Shown: positions 1 through 8,243 of the stretch, one piece after another | Numbering within the stretch: the stretch's first letter is position 1 | Layout of the letters: the number at the start of each line of letters is the position of its first letter | NCBI RefSeq assembly: GCF_000733295.1 | Contig: NZ_JPMI01000052.1 | Span: forward strand, 1-54,793 | Direction: 5' to 3' | From: Archangium violaceum Cb vi76 | Lineage (GTDB): Bacteria > Myxococcota > Myxococcia > Myxococcales > Myxococcaceae | DNA length: 54,793 nucleotides | Made by a program: the position numbers and the translations under genes | The notes under the pieces: model-generated | Database searches by the model: none | What the model saw: only the letters and a program-made list of their open reading frames with translations | Told to the model about the DNA's origin: nothing

Positions 1-48
1 CTTCCCTCTGTACGACGTGGCCGCAGCGCGGAGACGCGCAGGGGACGA

Positions 49-82
49 CCCTCACCCCCCGCCCTCTCCCAGAGGGAGAGGG
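49..82. repeat. Dispersed palindromic repeat, half copy
   Basis: A CCCTCACCCC arm is followed by a perfect 9-bp hairpin: CCCTCTCCC (62-70), loop AGA, GGGAGAGGG (74-82). The same design, with both outer arms, occurs at 23839-23887. Here the right outer arm is missing. The element lies inside the 3' end of the minus-strand kinase gene and supplies its last residues and stop codon (52-54). Repeats of this CCCTCTCCC/GGGAGAGGG type are common intergenic elements in GC-rich proteobacteria; the origin of this one is inferred. Confidence 0.75.
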
Positions 83-2157
83 AGCATGCTCAGCACGGTC
101 CCGGCGGACTCCCGCGCTCGCTGGCCGTGGCGCGGCAACCGCACGATGAAGGTGGTGCCCTCACCCTCGCTGGAGCGCACCTCCACGGAGCCCCCATGGG
201 CCCGGGCGATCTCCCGCACGATGAAGAGGCCCAACCCCAGCCCCGAGGTCGGATGGGCATCCCCCTCCACCGCCCGCCGGAAGGGCTCGAAGATGCCCGC
301 CAGCAGCTCCCGCGGAATGGGCGCTCCCTCGTTGTGAACCTCCAGGCGCAACATGTCGCCCTCGTCGTGGAGCGAGAAGTCCACCGGCGTGTCCGCCGGG
401 CTGTAGTCCAATGCGTTCTTGCCCAGGTTTCCCAGCAACTGCGCCAGCCGATCCGGGTCCCACGCGCCCAGGAGATCCCCCTCCGCGTGCAACCGCAGCT
501 CGCGGCCGGGGAAGCCGATCTCCAGCTCCTCCAGCACATGGCGGGAGAGGTGCCGGAGGTTGACGCGCTGGAGTTGGATGGGAATGCCGCCCCCCAACCG
601 CCCCCGCGTGAAGTCGAGCAGCTCGCCAATCATCCGCCCCATGCGCTCACCACTGGTGACGATGCGGCGCACCATCTTCGTGTGGCTGGCCGGAATGCCC
701 TCGGTGCGCAGCAGCGCGTTGGCCGACAGCAGGATGGCGTTGAGCGGGTTGCGCAGGTCATGCGAGACCACGCCCAGGAAGCGCTCGCGGAACTCCGCCG
801 TCCGGCGCAGCCGCTCCTCCTGCTTCTTGCGCTCGGTGATGTCCACCAGGAATCCACCCACCCCGAGCACCTGCCCGTCCCGCGTACGCACCGGGAAGTA
901 GTCCCCCAGCCAGTGGTGCGGCACGCCCGGCTCCGTGGCTGGGGGAGTGCTGAACTCCTGGCCCCGCAGTGGCTCGCCCGTCTCCAACACCCGCCGCAGC
1001 AGGGGCTCCACGAGCGACCCCCTGTCGGGAATCACCTCGGCCAGCGTCCGTCCCACATGGGCTTCCACGGGCACGCCATTGGCGGCGGCCAACGCCTCGT
1101 TGACGCGCAGGTAGCGCAGCTCCGTGTCCATCAAGGCCAGGCCCGCCGGCACGGAGGCCAGCAGCGAATCCAGCAGCGCGAGTGTCTCGGCCTGCTTCCG
1201 CTCCACTTCCCGCTGCCGCGCGGCCAGCTGCGCCTGGACGATGAGGGTGGTGACCCGGCTCACCATGGCCCGGAAGAGCAGCTTGTCCTCGTTGGAGAAC
1301 TCGAAGGTGGTGCGGCTGCCCATGTGCGCCACGCCGATGACCTCTCCCGCGTACAACAGGGGCACGCCATAGAGAGCGCGCGTCCCCCGGGAGTGGATGG
1401 CCTCGCTCCTCACCAGCGGATCCGTCGCCGCGGAGCGCACCTCGCGAGGACACCGCTCGGCGGCGATTGTCCCGGAGAAGCCCTCGCCCACCCGCAGGGT
1501 GAAGCCGGAGGCCACCTCCTCCTCCAACCCCACCGAGGCGCGCACCCGGAGCACGTCTCCCTCGCGCAACAGCAGGATGACGGAGTCCACCGCCTCCGTG
1601 GTCTCCAGGATGACGCGCAGCAGCTTCGGCAGGAAGGTGTCCGCGTCCTCCGTCCCCAGCGCCGCCTCGGAGATGCGGTCGAGCGCCACCAGCGTGCGCT
1701 CCCGGGCCCGCGCGTAGCGCGAAACGGCCGCGGCCACGGCCTCGTCGAAGGTCCGGTTGAAGCGCACCACTTCCTGCATCGCCACCGCCAGCGACCCCGC
1801 GCCCCCCGCCTCCACGTGTTGGGCGTAGAGCTGGAGGATGCAGCCCCGCAGCAGCGCGTACTCCCCGGCCACCTCGTCCAGGTCGAAGCCCGAGTCCAAC
1901 CGCTCCAGGGCGTGCACCTCCGGCAGGCCCTCGAGCGACTCGTCTCCGCCCGTGCGCACCGTCTCCACCACCTGGGCGATTCGATCCAGCAGGTCTGGCA
2001 GGTGATCCAACAACCGGGGCCGCGAGAGTTCCCGGGCATAGGGAAGCCGGCGCACGGTGCGCTCCCACTCCTGGAGGAGGTTGGCACGGTTCTCCCGAAT
2101 GAAGCTTCCGAGCTCCCACCGTTCCTGTAGCGCCCCAAGGGCTTCGTTCTTGCTCAT
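52..2157 (-). CDS. Soluble sensor histidine kinase, RsbRD-GAF-PAS-HisKA-HATPase
   Basis: Predicted cytoplasmic histidine kinase of 701 residues with no membrane segment. Order: RsbRD-like helical N-terminal domain (about 18-155), GAF (about 165-310), PAS (about 330-445), HisKA with SHDLRNPLNAI and phospho-acceptor His466, then HATPase_c with the N-box around Asn577/Asn581 and SGLGLGLFIV as G-box (about 560-675). RsbRD and GAF domains suggest input from a small ligand, redox state or partner protein; the signal is unknown. The start at 2157 was chosen because the reading frame upstream is low-complexity and MSKNEALG aligns with the start of the neighbouring paralogue. The C-terminal tail LPLPLGEGGG and the stop codon come from a palindromic repeat, so the ancestral end was probably a little different. 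No response regulator is adjacent. It is a near-duplicate of the next gene. Confidence 0.9.
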   Translation of the reverse strand: MSKNEALGALQERWELGSFIRENRANLLQEWERTVRRLPYARELSRPRLLDHLPDLLDRIAQVVETVRTGGDESLEGLPEVHALERLDSGFDLDEVAGEYALLRGCILQLYAQHVEAGGAGSLAVAMQEVVRFNRTFDEAVAAAVSRYARARERTLVALDRISEAALGTEDADTFLPKLLRVILETTEAVDSVILLLREGDVLRVRASVGLEEEVASGFTLRVGEGFSGTIAAERCPREVRSAATDPLVRSEAIHSRGTRALYGVPLLYAGEVIGVAHMGSRTTFEFSNEDKLLFRAMVSRVTTLIVQAQLAARQREVERKQAETLALLDSLLASVPAGLALMDTELRYLRVNEALAAANGVPVEAHVGRTLAEVIPDRGSLVEPLLRRVLETGEPLRGQEFSTPPATEPGVPHHWLGDYFPVRTRDGQVLGVGGFLVDITERKKQEERLRRTAEFRERFLGVVSHDLRNPLNAILLSANALLRTEGIPASHTKMVRRIVTSGERMGRMIGELLDFTRGRLGGGIPIQLQRVNLRHLSRHVLEELEIGFPGRELRLHAEGDLLGAWDPDRLAQLLGNLGKNALDYSPADTPVDFSLHDEGDMLRLEVHNEGAPIPRELLAGIFEPFRRAVEGDAHPTSGLGLGLFIVREIARAHGGSVEVRSSEGEGTTFIVRLPRHGQRARESAGTVLSMLPLPLGEGGG

Positions 2158-2239
2158 GCGAAGAACAGCAACCCCCGTCACGTCACGGATTTGACGGGCC
2201 GCTTCCGGGCCCCCGCTCCCCCGCCCGCACACCGGGGGC

Positions 2240-5071
2240 TCAGTGCAGCGCCCGGTCCGGAGCCGGCGTGCCCGGGCTGTACCGGGGCAGCCGCACGGTG
2301 AAGGTGGTGCCCCGGCCCTCGCTGGAGCGCACCTCCACGGAGCCTCCATGGGCCCGGGCGATCTCCCGCACGATGAAGAGGCCCAGCCCCAACCCCGAGG
2401 TCGGGTGGGCGTCTCCCCTCACCGCCCGCCGGAAGGGCTCGAAGATGCCCGCCAGCAGCTCCCGCGGAATGGGCGGCCCCTCGTTGTGTACCTCCAGGCG
2501 CAGGGTGTCGCCCTCGTCGTGGAGCGAGAAGTCCACGGGCGTGTCCGCCGGGCTGTAGTCCAGTGCGTTCTTGCCCAGGTTGCCCAGCAACTGCGCCAGG
2601 CGGTCCGGGTCCCACGCTCCCTGGAAGTCTCCCTGCGCGCGCAGCCGCAGCTCGCGATCCAGGTGGACGGCCTCCAGTTCCTCCAGCACGTGCCGGCAGA
2701 GGAGGCGGAGGTTGGCCGGCCGGGGCGTGATGGGGATGCCCCCACCCAGCCGCCCCCGCGTGAAGTCGAGCAGCTCGCCAATCATCCGCACCATGCGCTC
2801 GGTGCTGGTGGTGATGCGGCGCACGGCCTTCAGGTGCTGCTTCATCACGCAATCCGAGCGCATCAGCGCATTGGCGGCCAGGAGGATGGCGTTGAGTGGA
2901 TTGCGCAGGTCATGCGAGACGATGCCCAGGAAGCGCTCGCGGAACTCCGCCGCCCGGTGCAGCTCCTCCTCCTTGCGCCGGGCCTCGGTGACGTCCATCA
3001 CCACCACGCCCAGGCCCATCACCCTCCCCTCCGGCGCACGCACCGGGAAGTAGTCCGACACCCAGTGGTGGATGACCCCCGGATCATGGGCGGCCGCGCC
3101 CCGGCTCTCGAGCCCCCTCAGCGGCTCCCCCGTCTCCAGCACCCGCCGCAGCAGCGGCTCCGACCAGGGGGCATACTCCGGCAGCACCTCGGACACCGCC
3201 CGTCCCACGTGGGCCTCCACGGACAGGCCATTGGCCCGGGCCAGGGCCTCGTTGATGTGCACATAGCGCAGCTCCGTGTCGAGCAGGGCCAGACCCACGG
3301 GCGCGGCGGCCACCAGCGCGTCCAGCTGCGCCATCCGCTCCTCGGCCCCCTTGCGCTCGGTGATGTCCACCACCACCGAGCCCACCATGGACACCTGACC
3401 CCGCCGGTTCCACACCGGGTAGTAGCTCACCAGCCAGTGCCCCAGGTTCCCCGCGAGGCCGGGCGTGGTGCCCGACACCTCGAGGTCCAACAGCGGCTCC
3501 CCCGTGTCGAGCACGTGTCGGCAGAGCGGCTCCACGATGGGCGCCAGTTCCGGAACCACCTCGCGCATCGTGCGCCCCAGCGTGCTCCCCACCGGGAGGC
3601 CATTGATGGCGGCGAGCGCGTGGTTGATGCGGACATAACGCAGCTCCTCGTCCACGAAGGACAGGCCCACGGGTGCGGTGGCCAGCACCGTGTCGAGCAG
3701 GGCCAGCGCCTCGGCGGTCTCCACCTCGCGCATCAGCCGCTCCGTCTCGTCGCGAGCGGAGAGCACCGCCCCGGCGAGCGAGCCGTCCGGCCGGCGGATG
3801 GGCAGGGCACTGCCGCTGAGCGTGCGCACCGAGCCATCCGGCCGGCGCACCACCCAGTGGGCTCCCATCACCGGCGCTCCCCTCAGGGCGCGGGTCAGGG
3901 GCGTCTCCTCCCACGACAGGGGACGGCCCTCCACGGTGAGCAGGGTGGACGCCAGGGACCCCTCGAGGGCCGTCACCTCCTCGCGGCGTACTCCATGCAG
4001 CCGCTCGGCCTCGGCGTTGAAGAGCCGCACCTGCCCCCGCTCGTCCGCCATGATGATGGCGTCCCCACTCTGCTCGATGACCATGCGCAACAGTTGCCTG
4101 CGGGACTCCGCCTCCTCGCGCGCCGCGCGCTCGCTGGCGACGAGCCGGGCCTGGACGAGGAGGCCCGTGGCCCGCGTCACCATGGTCCGGAAGAGCAGCT
4201 TGTCCTCGTGGGAGAACTCGAAGGCCGTGCGGCTGCCCATGTGCGCCACCCCCAACACCTCGCCGTTCCGCAACAGCGGCACACCGTAGAGGGCGCGAAT
4301 CCCATGGTCCCGCGGCACCTGGCCCTTCACCAGCGGATCCGTCGACGCGGAGCGCACCTCCCGCGGGCGCCGCTCAGCGGCGATCGTCCCGGAGAAGCCC
4401 TCGCCCACCCGCAGGGTGAAACCGGAAGACACCAGCTCCTCCAGCCCCACCGAGGCGCGCACCCGGAGCATGTCCCCCTCCCGCAGCAGCAGCGTGACGG
4501 TGTCCACCGACTCCGTGGTCTCCAGGATGACGCGCAGCAGCCTCGGCAGGAAGGTGTCCAGCGCCTCCGTCCCCAGCGCCGCCTCGGACAGCCGGTCCAA
4601 CGCCACCAGCGTCCGCGTGCGCGCCCGGGCATACCGCGAGATGGAGGTGGTCACGGCCTCGTCGAACGTGCGGTTGAAGTACACCACCTCGTGCAGCATC
4701 ACGTCCGGCGCCCAGGCCCCCATCGCCCCGACGTGCCCGGCGTAGAGCTCGAGGACGCAGGCCCGCAGCAGCGCGTACTCCTGGGCCACCTGCTCCACGT
4801 CCAGGCCCGCGTTCAACCGCTCCAGCGCGTGCTCCTCGGGGAATCCGCCGAGCGTCTTCTCCTCCCCGGTGTGGACCGTCTCCACCACCTCGGCCACCCG
4901 CTCCAGGAACTCGGGCAGATGATCGATCAACCGGGGGCGGGAGAAGTCCTGGAGCACCGGGAGCAGGCGGACCTCGCGCTCCCACAGCTCCAGGATGCGG
5001 GAGGTGTTCTCCCGGATGAAGTCACAGAGGCGGACCCGCGCCAGTGCGGTGGAGGCTTCGTGCTCGGCCAT
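2240..5071 (-). CDS. Soluble sensor histidine kinase, RsbRD-GAF-PAS3-HisKA-HATPase
   Basis: Paralogue of the gene just downstream, about 943 residues. Order: RsbRD-like domain (about 18-155), GAF (about 165-310), three PAS domains (about 330-440, 450-570 and 580-700), HisKA with SHDLRNPLNAI, HATPase_c ending near the C-terminus. The GAF and catalytic domains are almost identical to those of the 52-2157 gene, whereas the middle carries two extra PAS domains. An alternative start lies 33 bases upstream at 5104 with GAGGAG at long spacing. The start at 5071 aligns with the paralogue (both put FIREN about 18 residues in), so I prefer it. The 82-bp gap and common strand make co-transcription with the 52-2157 gene likely. 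No receiver-domain partner is adjacent; the cognate regulator is unknown. Confidence 0.9.
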   Translation of the reverse strand: MAEHEASTALARVRLCDFIRENTSRILELWEREVRLLPVLQDFSRPRLIDHLPEFLERVAEVVETVHTGEEKTLGGFPEEHALERLNAGLDVEQVAQEYALLRACVLELYAGHVGAMGAWAPDVMLHEVVYFNRTFDEAVTTSISRYARARTRTLVALDRLSEAALGTEALDTFLPRLLRVILETTESVDTVTLLLREGDMLRVRASVGLEELVSSGFTLRVGEGFSGTIAAERRPREVRSASTDPLVKGQVPRDHGIRALYGVPLLRNGEVLGVAHMGSRTAFEFSHEDKLLFRTMVTRATGLLVQARLVASERAAREEAESRRQLLRMVIEQSGDAIIMADERGQVRLFNAEAERLHGVRREEVTALEGSLASTLLTVEGRPLSWEETPLTRALRGAPVMGAHWVVRRPDGSVRTLSGSALPIRRPDGSLAGAVLSARDETERLMREVETAEALALLDTVLATAPVGLSFVDEELRYVRINHALAAINGLPVGSTLGRTMREVVPELAPIVEPLCRHVLDTGEPLLDLEVSGTTPGLAGNLGHWLVSYYPVWNRRGQVSMVGSVVVDITERKGAEERMAQLDALVAAAPVGLALLDTELRYVHINEALARANGLSVEAHVGRAVSEVLPEYAPWSEPLLRRVLETGEPLRGLESRGAAAHDPGVIHHWVSDYFPVRAPEGRVMGLGVVVMDVTEARRKEEELHRAAEFRERFLGIVSHDLRNPLNAILLAANALMRSDCVMKQHLKAVRRITTSTERMVRMIGELLDFTRGRLGGGIPITPRPANLRLLCRHVLEELEAVHLDRELRLRAQGDFQGAWDPDRLAQLLGNLGKNALDYSPADTPVDFSLHDEGDTLRLEVHNEGPPIPRELLAGIFEPFRRAVRGDAHPTSGLGLGLFIVREIARAHGGSVEVRSSEGRGTTFTVRLPRYSPGTPAPDRALH

Positions 5072-5153
5072 ACCTCCCAAGAATGCGTCGGCCCACCCCG
5101 CCATGTTCGTCAGCGGGCTCCTCGAGCACCCGCTCCCACGCCTGCCGGGCCGC

Positions 5154-5492
5154 CTACACGCCCTGTGTCGAGCGGAGCGCGATCTCCCTCAGCGTGAGGC
5201 GCTTGCGCGACGGGTCCACCTCATAGAGCGCGATGTGGTTCTCCAGCAGGATGGAGCGCGTCTCGACGGGCCGGACGTACTTCTGGGGCAGCGGGACGGG
5301 CGTCTCCGGCCTCATCCGGGCCGCCACCGATTCCAGCTCCTCGCGGAGGCGCTGGTACGTCTCCAGGGGCAGATGGGCCATCTGCCTCCAGGCGTTGGGA
5401 CTCACTTCCACGGTGTATCGAGAGAGACTTTCGGGTCTACGCATTCCGGGCCCGCTTGGAGCAGGAATCGCGCCAATCCCCCTGTCTGTCAT
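5154..5492 (-). CDS. RelE/ParE-like toxin-fold protein, no antitoxin next to it
   Basis: Small protein of about 112 residues. The core resembles the RelE/ParE fold: YTVEVSPNAWRQMAHLP near the N-terminus, a helical stretch, then a strand series ending ALYEVDPSRKRLTLREIALR, similar to the YEVD...V..I..R pattern of the family. Family members are mRNA interferases or gyrase poisons paired with an antitoxin. Here no small antitoxin-like frame lies on either side: the next upstream feature is a 330-bp non-coding stretch and the downstream neighbour is a histidine kinase. Start codon choice is unsure (5501 GTG, 5492 ATG, 5444 ATG); I take the first ATG. Function is inferred from fold-like similarity only, and it could be a solitary RelE-like protein with another role. 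Confidence 0.6.
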   Translation of the reverse strand: MTDRGIGAIPAPSGPGMRRPESLSRYTVEVSPNAWRQMAHLPLETYQRLREELESVAARMRPETPVPLPQKYVRPVETRSILLENHIALYEVDPSRKRLTLREIALRSTQGV

Positions 5493-5822
5493 CTTCAACA
5501 CTTATTCCAGGGGTCGAACGTCAGGCTGAAGTCCTTACAGGCCCAAACCGGTAAAACCTTCAGTCCGTTGCGGATGGAAGGGATGGGCCCGGGCCACCGG
5601 GAAACCGTGGGACAGCCTGCTCCTTCCGAGGGGAGGCCAGCCCCTGGTGCGCGCCGGAAGCCCCCTGGATATGTCCCTTGAAGGACGGCACTTCGCCTCC
5701 CCGCGCTTGTCTGGGAACCCGGCCGGTGGCACGCATGAGCCGGACACTCGAATTCCTCCCATGAGCCCACCTTCCACCCGCACCGTCGAGGATTCACCCA
5801 GGGACGGACAGGGGGCGCCGTC
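5493..5822. other. Divergent intergenic region, 330 bp
   Basis: Lies between the RelE-like gene (minus) and an RsbRD kinase gene (plus), so it should hold both promoters. I see no convincing -35/-10 pair. A CTGAAG (5526-5531) / CTTCAG (5558-5563) inverted repeat is the only notable symmetry. A TGGCACG at about 5736 looks like half of a sigma-54 site but lacks a properly spaced GC. No credible small gene is visible. Confidence 0.5.
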
Positions 5823-8243
5823 GTGAACTTCGATCCGCACACCTCGGAGTCCCCGCCGCCCACCCTGGCGGATCTGCTGGAGAGCCGGCACGAGGACATC
5901 ATCCAACGGTGGACGGGGCGCCTGCGCGAGGGGCTCGCCCCCACGCAGCGGACACAGGCCGAGCTGGAGGATCACATCGGCGAGTACCTGTGGGAGATGG
6001 CCCGGGTGCTGCGCCGGCAGACGGCCGCCGGGGCCGAGCCGCTCCCGGAGTGGCTGCCCGTGGCGCGCGAGCACGGGAGCCAGCGGCTGCGCATCGGCTT
6101 CGACGTGCAGTCGCTGGTGCGCGAGTACCACGTGCTGCGCGAGAGCATCCTGGACCTGGTGGAGGAAACGGGCGTGCGCGTCACCCTGGGGGAGGTGCGG
6201 GCGCTGAGCGCCTTCATCACCACCGGCATCGCCGAGGGTGTGGACGAGTACCTGCGTCAGCGCGACGCCGTCCAGCGCCTGAGCGAGGAGCGGCTCCGGG
6301 CGATGCTGGACCAGGCGCCCGCCGCCATCTTCGCCAAGGACGCCGAGGGCCGTTACCTCTATGGCAACCGCTACCAGCAGCGGCTCGTGGGCCGCCCGCT
6401 CGGGGAGATATTGGGCCGGGACGACGCCGCGCTCTTCCCCCGGCCGCTGGCGGAGGCCCTGCGGCTCCACGACGCCCAGGTGCTCGAGGGCCACACCCGC
6501 ACCTTCGAGGAGGTGATCGAGTTCGACACGGGCCCGCGCACGTACCTGTCCACGAAGTTCCCCCTGCCCGGGGGCGAGGGGCTTCCCACGGCGCTCGGAG
6601 GCATCTCCGTGGACATCACCGCGCGCAAGCAGGCCGAGCAGGCCCTGCGCGAGAGCGAGGAGCGCTTCCGCCTGCTGGTGGAGGGCGTGGAGGACTACGC
6701 CGTCTACCTGCTGGACACCGAGGGGCGAATCCTCAGCTGGAACACGGGCGCCGAGCGCATCATGGGCTACACGCAGCGGGAGGTGCTCGGCCGGCACATC
6801 GCCCTCTTCCATCCCCCCGAGGAGCTGAACACCGGGCAGCCCGACCAGTGCCTCCGGACGGCGGTCACCCGGGGCCACTGCCGGATGGAGGGGCAGCGCG
6901 TGCGCAAGGACGGCAGCCGCTTCTGGGCGGAGTTCGTCGTCACCGCGCTGCGCGACGAGGCCGGCGTGCTGCGCGGCTTCTCCCAGTTCACCCGCGACAT
7001 CGCCCGGCGCAAGCGCGCCGAGCAGGCTCAGTCCTTCTTCCTCGAGGCCGGCACCCTGCTGTCGCAGTCGCTCGACGTGGCCAACACCCTGAGGAAGATC
7101 ACCTCCCTGGCCGTGCGGCACCTGTGCGACTACTGCATGGTGGATCTGCTGGGAGAGGACGGACAGCTGCACCGGCTGGAGCTCGCGGCACGCGACCCCG
7201 CGGCGCAGGCCCTCATCGAACGGGCGCGGCCCTACCCTCCCCTGATGGGAAGCGGCAGCCCCGTGAGCCGGGCCCTGGAGAATGGCGAGGCCCTGGCGGT
7301 GCCGGAGCTCACCCCCGCGTGGCTGGATGCCTCGGCCCGGAACACGGAGCACCGGGCCATCCTGGAGGCGCTCGGCCCGAAGTCCGTGGCCCTCGTTCCC
7401 CTGGTGGCCCGCGGGCGCAGGCTCGGCATCATCAACCTCGCCTGGACCCGGTCCCACACCGTGGGCGGTTTCGCCGAGGACCTGGAGGTGGCCAGGGGCC
7501 TGGCGGACCGCGCGGCCGTGGCCATCGACAACGCGCAACTCTACCAACAGGCGCAGGAGGCCGTCCGCGTGCGCGAGGACGTGGTGGCCATCGTCAGCCA
7601 CGATCTGCGCAACCCCCTCAACGCCATCTCCCTGTCGGCCACCCTGCTCGAGCGCGAGGCCGTCAACGAGCGCACCACGCGGACGGCCCGCCGCATCACC
7701 GAGGCGGCGGAGCGGGCCAGCGGGATGATCCGCGACCTGCTCGACTTCACCCAGGCGCGCGTGGGGGGAGGCATTCCCATCCACCCGCGGCCCCTGGACT
7801 TCCACGAGCACGTGCGGCGCGTGGTGGAGGAGGTGCGGCTGGCGTGGCCCGGGCGCCGCATCGACTTCCAGGCCAGCGGAGAGGGCCAGGGCGAGGCGGA
7901 TGAAGGCCGGCTGGCCCAGGTCGTCACCAACCTGGTGGGCAACGCCCTGCAGCACAGCCCTCCGGGCACGCCCGTGAGGGTGTCCACCCGGGGCGTGGAC
8001 TCGAGCCTCCTGATGGAGGTGCACAACGAGGGCCCCGCCATCACCGCCGAGCTGCTGCCCATGCTCTTCGAGCCCTACCGGCGGGGGGCGGAGGCGGGCC
8101 CGGGCCGGGGCAGCCTGGGCCTGGGCCTCTACATCACCCGGCAGATCGTCCTCGGGCACGGAGGCAGCGTGGACGTGCGCTCCAGCCCGGAGGACGGCAC
8201 CACCTTCACGGTGCGCCTGCCCCGCTCACGGCCCCCGGCCTGA
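5823..8243 (+). CDS. Soluble sensor histidine kinase, RsbRD-PAS2-GAF-HisKA-HATPase
   Basis: Predicted cytoplasmic histidine kinase of 806 residues with a GTG start preceded by a G-rich run. Order: RsbRD-like domain (about 20-145, with IIQRWTGRL and later LRQRDAVQRL), PAS (about 155-265), second PAS (about 280-395, GYTQREVLGR), GAF (about 405-570), HisKA with SHDLRNPLNAI and His593, HATPase_c (about 690-805, LGLGLYITRQI). It shares the N-terminal and HisKA types with the two kinases upstream but is a more distant relative. Its stop codon lies inside the last codons of the convergent REC-PAS-GAF gene (18-bp tail overlap). No response regulator with an output domain is nearby; the convergent REC protein is a possible partner, which is inference. 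Confidence 0.9.
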   Translation: MNFDPHTSESPPPTLADLLESRHEDIIQRWTGRLREGLAPTQRTQAELEDHIGEYLWEMARVLRRQTAAGAEPLPEWLPVAREHGSQRLRIGFDVQSLVREYHVLRESILDLVEETGVRVTLGEVRALSAFITTGIAEGVDEYLRQRDAVQRLSEERLRAMLDQAPAAIFAKDAEGRYLYGNRYQQRLVGRPLGEILGRDDAALFPRPLAEALRLHDAQVLEGHTRTFEEVIEFDTGPRTYLSTKFPLPGGEGLPTALGGISVDITARKQAEQALRESEERFRLLVEGVEDYAVYLLDTEGRILSWNTGAERIMGYTQREVLGRHIALFHPPEELNTGQPDQCLRTAVTRGHCRMEGQRVRKDGSRFWAEFVVTALRDEAGVLRGFSQFTRDIARRKRAEQAQSFFLEAGTLLSQSLDVANTLRKITSLAVRHLCDYCMVDLLGEDGQLHRLELAARDPAAQALIERARPYPPLMGSGSPVSRALENGEALAVPELTPAWLDASARNTEHRAILEALGPKSVALVPLVARGRRLGIINLAWTRSHTVGGFAEDLEVARGLADRAAVAIDNAQLYQQAQEAVRVREDVVAIVSHDLRNPLNAISLSATLLEREAVNERTTRTARRITEAAERASGMIRDLLDFTQARVGGGIPIHPRPLDFHEHVRRVVEEVRLAWPGRRIDFQASGEGQGEADEGRLAQVVTNLVGNALQHSPPGTPVRVSTRGVDSSLLMEVHNEGPAITAELLPMLFEPYRRGAEAGPGRGSLGLGLYITRQIVLGHGGSVDVRSSPEDGTTFTVRLPRSRPPA

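Noticed and set aside
2243-5197. Plus-strand frame of 984 codons over the second kinase
   Set aside because: Shadow of the minus-strand kinase, low-complexity Arg/His/Gln-rich product.
5732-5750. Sigma-54-like TGGCACG before the 5823 kinase
   Set aside because: The -12 GC is one base out of register and the TTGC element is missing.
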